Positions 56,918 to 64,000 of a stretch of DNA of 64,000 nt are shown here, one piece after another. The notes under the pieces were generated by a model. It did no database searches. It was not told where the DNA came from and worked only from the letters and a program-made list of their open reading frames with translations. Within the stretch, counting starts at the first letter, position 1. The number at the start of each line of letters is the position of its first letter. The DNA is from a virus. The translations under genes were made by a program, and so were the position numbers. Where the stretch lies: the IMG/VR virus record IMGVR_UViG_3300025104_000001, positions 1 to 64,000 of that record, one strand, 5' to 3'.

Positions 56918-57799
56918 TTGATCTTAATTGACCTATCTCAGACCCTTTTCTCGGTTATTTTTCAGAACCAGAAGAATGGCGTCAACAAAGACTTGGCACG
57001 TTCCATGATCTTTATGACGTTGCTCTCATATCGCAAACAGTTCGGTTCGAAGTATGGTGCCCCTGTTCTAGCGATTGACTCCAAGACTGGATATTGGCGT
57101 CGAGAAATTTTCGAGCATTACAAGGCCCATCGTAAGAAGGCACGAGAGGCCTCAGACATTGATTGGGATGCATTCTTTGACATTGCAAACACGGTGACAG
57201 CCGAGATTCGTGAGTGTATTCCTTGGAAAACGATCTATGTGGACAAAGCAGAGGCAGACGACATCATTGCAGTTCTGGCAATGAAGTATGGCGACATGCC
57301 CACCTTGATTGTGTCATCGGACAAGGATTACAAACAACTGCACTACAAGAAAGGCGTAGCACAATATTCGCCCATTATGAAGAAATGGATTACGACCGAT
57401 GATCCTAAGAAGGATTTGGTTGAACTGATTCTGACGGGTGACGCAGGCGACGGCATCCCTAACATTCGTTCTGACGCAGATTCGATTGTTAAGGGCAAAC
57501 GTCAAAAGCCGATCTCTCAGAAGTTCAAGGATGAGTTCCATGCAAACCCGGCACGCATTTATCGTGACCACAAGGAACGATATGACCTGAATGAAAAGTT
57601 GATTGATTTCACCAAAATCCCTGAGCACATCCAACAAGCCATCCTTGCAGAGTTTGACAAGAAGCCAGTCGGCTCTATAAATAAACTATATCAGCTTTTC
57701 GTGGCACACAAAATGCCTCGTATGCTATCAGACATCGAACTCTTTAAGGTGAAGGAATCAGACTATGCCGTTTGTGCAGAAGGCAGTTTTTTCCAGTAA
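56918..57799 (+). CDS. rnh: RNase H / 5'-3' exonuclease (T4 rnh type)
   Basis: 293 residues (T4 305). FEN-family nuclease removing RNA primers. Starts with TTG at 56918, eight bases after GGAGGG. Acidic metal ligands are seen in LIDLSQT, VLAIDSK, DKAEADDIIAVLA, VSSDKDYKQL and LTGDAGDGIPNI. C-terminal helix-hairpin region follows. Overlaps the next gene by 35 bases. Confidence 0.95.
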   Translation: MILIDLSQTLFSVIFQNQKNGVNKDLARSMIFMTLLSYRKQFGSKYGAPVLAIDSKTGYWRREIFEHYKAHRKKAREASDIDWDAFFDIANTVTAEIRECIPWKTIYVDKAEADDIIAVLAMKYGDMPTLIVSSDKDYKQLHYKKGVAQYSPIMKKWITTDDPKKDLVELILTGDAGDGIPNIRSDADSIVKGKRQKPISQKFKDEFHANPARIYRDHKERYDLNEKLIDFTKIPEHIQQAILAEFDKKPVGSINKLYQLFVAHKMPRMLSDIELFKVKESDYAVCAEGSFFQ

Positions 57800-58253
57800 T
57801 GGAATTTCCCAGGACCTAGTGGCATTGCTAGGTTCATACGGCGAAACACAAGTCAAAAAGGCTTTTGAGACGGCCAAGAATCCAGAGTATTTGATTGGCT
57901 TGATGAAGGAGGTCCTTTCATACAAGTTCATTGAACTGCCAGAAGGTAGTTATAAAAACAGCACTACCAAGGTGCCTTATCAGTCTATGGAAAGGGCATT
58001 GAAGCAGTTGAAATATTTTACTGTGGATTCGCCTTATTACGCCGATGAGCAAACAAAGTGGCGAAAGCTCTCGATCCTTTTGGAAAGCGTCACCTTTGTA
58101 GAAGCAGAGGCTATAATGAAATTGATCACCGGTGCATATGATGTTGCATCTGTCAAAGCCTTTCTCTACCCTCCCAAGAAGAAGAAAGAAGTTATCAGGA
58201 CGACAGAGGAAACAGAACCACTAAGTCAGACGTTTGTTGTCGATTCCGAGTAA
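57765..58253 (+). CDS. Conserved T4-family protein (DUF6433-like)
   Basis: 162 residues. N-terminal VKKAFETAKNPEYLIGLMKEVLSYKF and TKWRKLSILLESVTFVEAEAIMKLI match a conserved unknown of T4-like phages located near rnh or polymerase genes. The C-terminus is Lys/Thr-rich. Function unknown. Ends at a bidirectional terminator. Confidence 0.7.
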   Translation: MPFVQKAVFSSNGISQDLVALLGSYGETQVKKAFETAKNPEYLIGLMKEVLSYKFIELPEGSYKNSTTKVPYQSMERALKQLKYFTVDSPYYADEQTKWRKLSILLESVTFVEAEAIMKLITGAYDVASVKAFLYPPKKKKEVIRTTEETEPLSQTFVVDSE

Positions 58254-58257
58254 GAAC

Positions 58258-58281
58258 AAAAAGCCCCTTTCGGGGCTTTTT
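58258..58281. terminator. Bidirectional intrinsic terminator
   Basis: Ten-base stem AAAAAGCCCC/GGGGCTTTTT with a TTTC tetraloop, between convergent early (plus) and late (minus) genes. Confidence 0.9.
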
Positions 58282-58294
58282 CTACGTCCCTTTC

Positions 58295-61200
58295 TTAATC
58301 ATGCAACGCTATTACGGTTCCGGTGATTGTCTTGCCTACGTCAGCTGGATGGAATCTTAATGTTCCGTGCTGATGCAAATAAACCTCACCTTGTAGTGGC
58401 AATGCTTCCGCTTGATAGTTAGAGCGGTTCTTCGTTGTCGGGACTCCGTTCAATTGAATCTTGAAGTCTGATCCCCAATATGAATCCACCGCCAAGAACT
58501 TAGGATGGAATGAACCATTTGCAAAAGCCACTGACCCTACCCTGGAGATATAATCAGATCCGTTTTGGACAATTTCAACTGAAGGTGAAATCAATGGTCT
58601 ATTGATTTTATCGGATGAAGGTCTTTCTTGCCACATTGCAATATAGTGAATACCTGCATGGTCGGTGTAACTAAACTGATTATTAGACCAAAAAATACCG
58701 TTAGTCGTACTAGTATCAATGAAAATATTAGTTCCAACCTTACGGAACCGAACAGCATTTATGTTCGATCCTAGGTTTCCGTTCGACCAAACATCCATCC
58801 ATCTCTGGAATAATAGAGTGTCATTTGCACCAGCCAAGAATCTATAGCCGATGTCTGTCAGGTTGTTGATGACAGGTGCGCTAGTGATACCGAATACCAA
58901 TGATGGGCGCCCATAGTCTCTCATTCTAAACCATGATGGAATGTCGCGGAATACCACAACCCAATCACCAACCAATTCTTTCCTGGCGACGATTCCGCCT
59001 TGCAAGTAGTTACCCGGGAACTTCAAACGAGCACCCGAATAGTCGTTACCACTATTCTGGAATGGCTTATTGGGTAAAGGACTGATGTTGCCGTTGTAAC
59101 GGTCGATACCTTTTGTGATTCTTAGGTTGCTCATATAGCCACGGAAACCGCGCCAGTTGCCACCGAAGTTCTCACTATCCTGTAACCACATGTTCTCAAG
59201 GGAACCGGAAGGTGTATATGTGCCAGGTGTTGTGCCTGAATTCAACATAGCACCCCAAACGTAGCATGCTTCTTCAGTTCCGTTACCAGCCCAGCTTGTT
59301 GTTGGGTTTGTCGAACCTGTTGGACCCCAAGCAAAATATCTTGACACGTTGTTGGAGTTCTCTGTTGCGGTCACCCACAAGCGAACCCAACCGTTGGTCA
59401 AAACTTCTCGTCCCACAGTATGACCTGACCCAACAGTCACAAAGGTGTCGGTGTCAAAATCATACACTGAACGAGTGTCAGTATTGTTGATGCCGGTTCT
59501 CAACATGAAGTAACGACGAGTGCCCTTCTTAGCAAAGATGCTTGAAGTGTATGTGCCTTGTTGCAATGTCTTATACTGATAGAAGTTGTGAACATCAATA
59601 TTTGTGGTGTTAGGGATGAAAGCCTCCGCACTCATAACACCTGATGGGTTCGGATACTTAGTAACAGGTATAGAACCGTTTTGGAGTGTCCAGGTTGTGG
59701 TTCGTGCAAAGCGCTTACCAATATGCAATGGTCTGGTTGAAGGAAAGCCTGTTGAATCTGTCCATGTAGCAACAGATGTGCCGTTCAATGTCATTTCCCA
59801 ATTGTTGTTCGCCTTGCGAACAAGAGTAACAAAGTTCCAAGAATCAGGAATAACCGATGGGCCCGTCTGACCGAAAGTGGTGCTTCCATTCCACCATGCC
59901 AATTGGCCCTGAGTGTTTAGTGACAATGCGCCTATTTCATTTGCCGCACCTCGGAAGTCAACTAGAATCTGTTCCGTTACATTGTAGTTTGTAGGATAAA
60001 TCCACAATTCCAAGGTGAAGTTTCCAGATCCCATTGAATAACGGGTTTGTGAGGCATAGAAAATACCGCTTTCACCATCAAAGTAAGTAGTTGGTTTAGA
60101 TTCACCTGTGCCAGACCAGACAATAGGAACGTCTGAAGATGGCGCTAGTTCACCTTCAATAGCGGTCGGTGGTTGATTCCACTTCTCATCCTTCATACCA
60201 TAATCGCCCGCTTTCTCGAAGTAGTTTAGATACACCACATAGGGGTAGTAGACGTCACCATCTAACACTATAGGCTGTCCGTCATAAGTTGTATCTGGTA
60301 GAGCATCGATGTTCCAGTCCACATTAATGTCTGGGCTGTTCAAAATACCAATTTGATGTGAGCGGTCATACAGCTGAACCGTAGGCGGCGTGAATGTTGT
60401 AACCACCTCTTTTGGTTTGTAGTAAACAGTATCCCTAATCCACATCTTTGAGGAGTTATCTTTGTAATATCCGTCAAAGCAAGTGAATGTATATTGGTCA
60501 GTAGCCACAAAAGATGTGGTAGATGCCGGACCGTTCTCAAACCGTAGACTTATTCCTTTGATGAAGGGTTCGGTTGTAGTATGACCTGTCTTAGAACCAG
60601 GATGATTCTTAACCCAATTTCCACCATCCCAACCCCATAAGGTGGAGTTGAAGGTTTTCCACTGCTTTGAGCTGCCTATGAATTCATGAACACACCAGTA
60701 CAAATAGTAGTGGTTGTAAAAAAGATCTGTTGCTAAAAATCCCAATACTCTGTTCTTACCGATGAAGCAGCAGTTAGTTGCATAAATGTCGCTGTTTGTT
60801 GATCTGTCGGCGTTTTCTACCCAATCTAACATTGCTGTTCTTGATTCATTATGGGCAATGTCAATTACAGCTGGCCCGGTTGATTTAATACCGGGAATAT
60901 AAGCGAACTCTCTATATTCACCAAAATCTGAATCCCATTCATATGCATATTCAATATGACGATACCAGATGCGGTTATAGCCTGAATTTGAGCCAGGTTT
61001 CAAGCGCATGTTCACTCGAGTAGCACCTGCATTGTGTTGGAAAGGAATATACAATACGGTATCAACGTTTATTGCATATTGGGTTGTTCCTGAAATGCCC
61101 GGAGACCGGCTGGTGTATGTGTAGTATGAACCAGAACCCGAACTCCAATCATTCAAGAACATCCACTTATTTTCCAACCGAGAAACAATCATGCTCTGGT

Positions 61201-63100
61201 GACGGTTAGAATTGCGAACAAACGCCAACTGATTTCTGAGTGTGGAGTTTGTAATACCTGTCACGTTTGCTGAAATTTGGTCATACCAACAACCTGCAGT
61301 TGTGGAACCATCATTCACATCTGTGCGCTGTAATAGAAGAATCTGGGCATCGCCGTTACGAACATCTCGGTGTGGATTTACTATCAACCTTGAACAAAAT
61401 CTCCATTTGGAGTTAGTCCCTCCTTCATCAAAATTAGAGAACGAAGGATAGTTGATGATGACGTTAACCCATGTCTGGCCGCCATCAGTTGTGTAGTGAA
61501 GACCTAGGCCCCAGAAGATAGCATAAACGTTTCCGAAATTATCAACGTCTAAAGCATATACCTTAGATTGGCAACCGGGTGGCGCGCCTATATGAACCAG
61601 AGTTGTTTCTGTTTCTGTGATTGTCAGTTTCCACAAACCTGTAGATGCACATGCAACCCAGATGTTGCCGTAAGTGTCAACCTTAACGTCTTGGATGTTT
61701 GTCACAGCCAGGGACGGTGTGGTTGTGGCATCCCAAGACTCAATCTTGCCATAGTAAATGTCATATATCGTAATGCCTGTTTTATCGTAAGTGATAAAGG
61801 CCCTGTCCTCAATCCATTTTCTAACACCCGCATAATATTGGACATGCACATGGTCTGGTCTAGAATACATTATATTCTTAAGGATGTTGTCATATGTGTA
61901 CTGGGCGCCATTTGTCCAGTATTGTGAGGAGTCACGATAGGCATAAGGCAGCAGGTTCAAAATCGCGTCAGGTGATCTATGATACTCTCGGACGTTGTAT
62001 TTCATATCCGAGGCTAATTCTCCTGTCTGCGTGATATAAGCAACAAATTTTGAAGGGAAAGGTTGTTTGATTTCCGCGCCGTTCCATTGGCCTGATGCAT
62101 ACATGCGACCAGAACCCAAGGGAAAGAAGGCGGGGTCAAAGTAGTTAGAGTTCGAACTCGAAGCAGTGCCGAATACGTTACCTATGCCCGTGAAACCTTC
62201 AGGACCGCCAATCTCGGGTGTGAATTTGTCAGGGTGTAGGAGAGACACCATGTAACTAATTCGAGTACGACCCGCGCGAATAACGGTGTTCAAGAAAGTA
62301 TCTTGAATTTGATTATATTGGTTAGGGATATTATCCGGATAGTTGTAAATCTTACGAGCAGAGTACAAAGAAAGATTCAATCCATTTGGATGAACTGTTT
62401 CCTTAGAACCCAGTGAAACATATCCGCCGCTTAGAAAATTGACGTATCCGTTTGCACCCAAATCCTGTTCAATTCGGAATGGATACAATTGAATGTTGTC
62501 GTTTTGATAGAAGCGCTTTGGATTTCTATCTACGTCCAAAAGAAACTGTTCTTTAACCCAATCGTTGTTTGTTGTATCTGTCTCATCTTCAACAAGAATC
62601 AAACGATAGTAAACGTTCAAATATTCAGTGGGTGATTGATAGCAAGGTGGCGACAAATTAATTGCTGTTTTTGCATGGCTAGAATATATCCAACTTGTAT
62701 AACCAACATAAGGTAGTTGATTGTCACCTATGTTGTAACTAATTAGACAAATACAACTAATTGCTGCCGTTGAAGCAGGTGGTGGGAATAGGGAATAATA
62801 TTCCCAATATGCGGGAGATTCGGTTGTTTTTGGAAAGTATTTTTTTAGAGCTGTGCCAGTGGGCGCGTAACCTGTATAAAAGGCACTATTCTCTAGATTT
62901 CCGTAATACGGACTATACCTATTTACCATAGGATAGGTTTCGCTTCCTCTATAGAGGATGGCAAGTCGTTGAATAACAGTCTCGCCTTGAAATAGGTCAA
63001 TATATTTGTCGAGAAAGATGAAATTGTCTCTTTCTTCAACTCGCTTTTCGCCGGTATTAACATCAACGAATTCAAAAATTGCTTTACCTTTGACTTGCAT
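58295..63100 (-). CDS. Giant tail-fibre/receptor-binding-type protein
   Basis: 1601 residues, intact. The N-terminal 450 residues are of unknown fold. Around residues 470-620 is a beta-propeller-like part with WVACASTGLWKL, VYAIFWGLGLHY and an Asp-box TTDGGQTW near 540, as in sialidase-type propellers. Near 1000-1340 is a LamG/concanavalin-like lectin domain, interrupted by a second carbohydrate-binding-like domain. The C-terminal part is beta-rich. Likely binds or degrades host surface sugars. No T4 long-fibre homology is seen. Follows its partner gene with TAA-ATG. Confidence 0.75.
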   Translation of the reverse strand: MQVKGKAIFEFVDVNTGEKRVEERDNFIFLDKYIDLFQGETVIQRLAILYRGSETYPMVNRYSPYYGNLENSAFYTGYAPTGTALKKYFPKTTESPAYWEYYSLFPPPASTAAISCICLISYNIGDNQLPYVGYTSWIYSSHAKTAINLSPPCYQSPTEYLNVYYRLILVEDETDTTNNDWVKEQFLLDVDRNPKRFYQNDNIQLYPFRIEQDLGANGYVNFLSGGYVSLGSKETVHPNGLNLSLYSARKIYNYPDNIPNQYNQIQDTFLNTVIRAGRTRISYMVSLLHPDKFTPEIGGPEGFTGIGNVFGTASSSNSNYFDPAFFPLGSGRMYASGQWNGAEIKQPFPSKFVAYITQTGELASDMKYNVREYHRSPDAILNLLPYAYRDSSQYWTNGAQYTYDNILKNIMYSRPDHVHVQYYAGVRKWIEDRAFITYDKTGITIYDIYYGKIESWDATTTPSLAVTNIQDVKVDTYGNIWVACASTGLWKLTITETETTLVHIGAPPGCQSKVYALDVDNFGNVYAIFWGLGLHYTTDGGQTWVNVIINYPSFSNFDEGGTNSKWRFCSRLIVNPHRDVRNGDAQILLLQRTDVNDGSTTAGCWYDQISANVTGITNSTLRNQLAFVRNSNRHQSMIVSRLENKWMFLNDWSSGSGSYYTYTSRSPGISGTTQYAINVDTVLYIPFQHNAGATRVNMRLKPGSNSGYNRIWYRHIEYAYEWDSDFGEYREFAYIPGIKSTGPAVIDIAHNESRTAMLDWVENADRSTNSDIYATNCCFIGKNRVLGFLATDLFYNHYYLYWCVHEFIGSSKQWKTFNSTLWGWDGGNWVKNHPGSKTGHTTTEPFIKGISLRFENGPASTTSFVATDQYTFTCFDGYYKDNSSKMWIRDTVYYKPKEVVTTFTPPTVQLYDRSHQIGILNSPDINVDWNIDALPDTTYDGQPIVLDGDVYYPYVVYLNYFEKAGDYGMKDEKWNQPPTAIEGELAPSSDVPIVWSGTGESKPTTYFDGESGIFYASQTRYSMGSGNFTLELWIYPTNYNVTEQILVDFRGAANEIGALSLNTQGQLAWWNGSTTFGQTGPSVIPDSWNFVTLVRKANNNWEMTLNGTSVATWTDSTGFPSTRPLHIGKRFARTTTWTLQNGSIPVTKYPNPSGVMSAEAFIPNTTNIDVHNFYQYKTLQQGTYTSSIFAKKGTRRYFMLRTGINNTDTRSVYDFDTDTFVTVGSGHTVGREVLTNGWVRLWVTATENSNNVSRYFAWGPTGSTNPTTSWAGNGTEEACYVWGAMLNSGTTPGTYTPSGSLENMWLQDSENFGGNWRGFRGYMSNLRITKGIDRYNGNISPLPNKPFQNSGNDYSGARLKFPGNYLQGGIVARKELVGDWVVVFRDIPSWFRMRDYGRPSLVFGITSAPVINNLTDIGYRFLAGANDTLLFQRWMDVWSNGNLGSNINAVRFRKVGTNIFIDTSTTNGIFWSNNQFSYTDHAGIHYIAMWQERPSSDKINRPLISPSVEIVQNGSDYISRVGSVAFANGSFHPKFLAVDSYWGSDFKIQLNGVPTTKNRSNYQAEALPLQGEVYLHQHGTLRFHPADVGKTITGTVIALHD

Positions 63101-63991
63101 TTAGCCCCCAATTTGTCCTGTTGATAGGTCCACGTATTCCTGTATGAAGTATATATTAGGGTTGCCGCCACCGTGGGTTATAGAAGCAACATCTTCTGGA
63201 GTTAAGAATATTCTTGTAATTTCTTCATATTTTTGAGAGTACCATATGTTTTTGTTTGCATTCTGACTTATGCCGTAAACATCACTATCCGGAATACAAT
63301 ACACCGGAAATGATTCTGTTGTTTCTAATAATGAATAAACGTTAGATGACGCTTTAGGCCCATCCAACATTGCATGATCTGCAATGTTCAAATAAGGCAT
63401 CCTGTTATCAAAATGCGCTTGGAAAGGAATTATGTAATTTTCCTTTTCCAACATGGCTCTTGGACGATTGCCGATTCCACTAGAATCTGCGTTCTTATAC
63501 TCAACTTCAATGAAGAATTCATTTTCCTTTTTGCTAATGCAATGGATAGGAATTCTATATACTTCTGAATACTTGAATGGGTTTAGTAATAAATGAGGTT
63601 CTTGATTTCCACCAGGATAATCAACAATCCGCATTTTATCCAATGAGATATGGCCGCTTGGTGATTTAATCCAGACGCTAATTTTCACAATGTCTTTCAG
63701 GTCGTGGTCGAACGTGAAAGTCATATCAACCGTACCACGTCTCAATTCCTCATCTGTTAAGTTGAAATCTGTAGTTGTCAAGAATACAGCATAACAAGGA
63801 TCCTCAGGCACACTAGGTATGACCCATGACCTGTTATTAGACATTTCATATACTTGTCTAATGATGCTAGCTTTAGGATATCCGAAAATTACCCTGCCTC
63901 GCAAATGACTGATTGAATCAGTGAATTGCATGTTCTGGCCCAATTCAAACACTGTAGTGATAATAACACCACTTTGGCTTGAAATGGTCAT
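63101..63991 (-). CDS. Structural protein upstream of the giant fibre (start may lie outside window)
   Basis: 296 residues from ATG 63991, but the frame stays open to the window edge, so the true start may be further upstream. Beta-rich: MTFTFDHDLKDIVKISVWIKSP, IPIHCISKKENEFFIEVEY, and a C-terminal YFIQEYVDLSTGQIGG. It directly precedes the giant fibre gene (TAA immediately before the next ATG), suggesting a connector or trimeric partner in the same structure. No family recognised. Confidence 0.6.
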   Translation of the reverse strand: MTISSQSGVIITTVFELGQNMQFTDSISHLRGRVIFGYPKASIIRQVYEMSNNRSWVIPSVPEDPCYAVFLTTTDFNLTDEELRRGTVDMTFTFDHDLKDIVKISVWIKSPSGHISLDKMRIVDYPGGNQEPHLLLNPFKYSEVYRIPIHCISKKENEFFIEVEYKNADSSGIGNRPRAMLEKENYIIPFQAHFDNRMPYLNIADHAMLDGPKASSNVYSLLETTESFPVYCIPDSDVYGISQNANKNIWYSQKYEEITRIFLTPEDVASITHGGGNPNIYFIQEYVDLSTGQIGG

Positions 63992-64000
63992 GTTGCCGAT

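Overview
This window is part of the genome of a large, strictly lytic, T4-like tailed phage (myovirus, straboviral gene set). The evidence is a complete run of T4-type virion genes on the minus strand (portal 20, 67, 68, protease 21, scaffold 22, capsid 23, tube 19, sheath 18, wedge 8). It also has the T4 replication and late-transcription genes: 61, 55, 47, 46, 45, 33, 59, 32, rnh, dsbA. No integrase, repressor or other lysogeny gene is visible. Base composition is moderate, except for two clearly GC-richer islands (about 25.36-26.45 kb and 31.02-31.9 kb). These carry lambdoid/prophage-type genes and look like recent imports. The host cannot be fixed from the sequence; those islands suggest contact with a GC-rich proteobacterial phage pool.

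Layout. 1-1.35 kb: end of ribonucleotide reductase nrdA and a thioredoxin-like protein. 1.39-6.46 kb: late-expressed accessory genes (nucleotidyltransferase-like, ligase-like, small heat-shock protein, metallophosphoesterase, Dps). Several have N-termini that look like capsid-targeting peptides cut by the prohead protease. 6.55-21.64 kb: head and tail structural block. 21.74-25.33 kb: dsbA, folE, an interrupted dexA, an Acb1-like (anti-CBASS) phosphodiesterase, queE and a P-loop kinase-like gene. 25.36-26.45 kb: foreign island 1. 26.55-31.0 kb: thyX, a DUF2828/vWA gene and small accessory and membrane genes. 31.02-31.9 kb: foreign island 2. 32.5-34.1 kb: a 9-bp tandem repeat, a decayed HNH endonuclease and a tRNA cluster (Ala, His, Gly, Pro, Tyr, Leu) interleaved with odd RNA-like elements. 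A separate, strange tRNA-Arg lies at 35.3 kb. 34.1-39.8 kb: dCMP deaminase, RuvC-like resolvase, primase 61, conserved T4-family unknowns and a nucleotidylyltransferase. 39.9-58.3 kb (plus strand): 55-47-46-clpP-like-45, a 7-deazaguanine DNA-modification block (dpdA-like, HAD, phosphoribosyltransferase, queC, glycosyltransferase-like), tRNA-Met, small genes, pseT, an exonuclease, a SleB-type hydrolase, 33-59-32, a frameshifted homing endonuclease and rnh. 58.3-64 kb (minus strand): a giant receptor-binding/tail-fibre-like protein and its partner.

How it works together. folE and queE on one strand, and queC with a TGT-fold dpdA-like gene on the other, make up most of a pathway that builds 7-cyano-7-deazaguanine and exchanges it for guanine in DNA. 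queD is not in this window. Three unusual neighbours (HAD phosphatase, PRTase, GT-A-type transferase) may modify the base further. Together with the Acb1-like protein this reads as a defence-evasion set.

Transcription is legible in the DNA. Late genes carry TATAAATA or one-mismatch versions, served by gp55, gp33 and gp45, all encoded here. Many early genes carry a CTAGACA-N16/17-TATAATG element. Virion genes include a recurring surface-domain module shared by capsid, sheath and a giant baseplate-type protein. Decay is concentrated in accessory genes: four single-base frameshifts and one in-frame TGA, while very long structural ORFs are intact.
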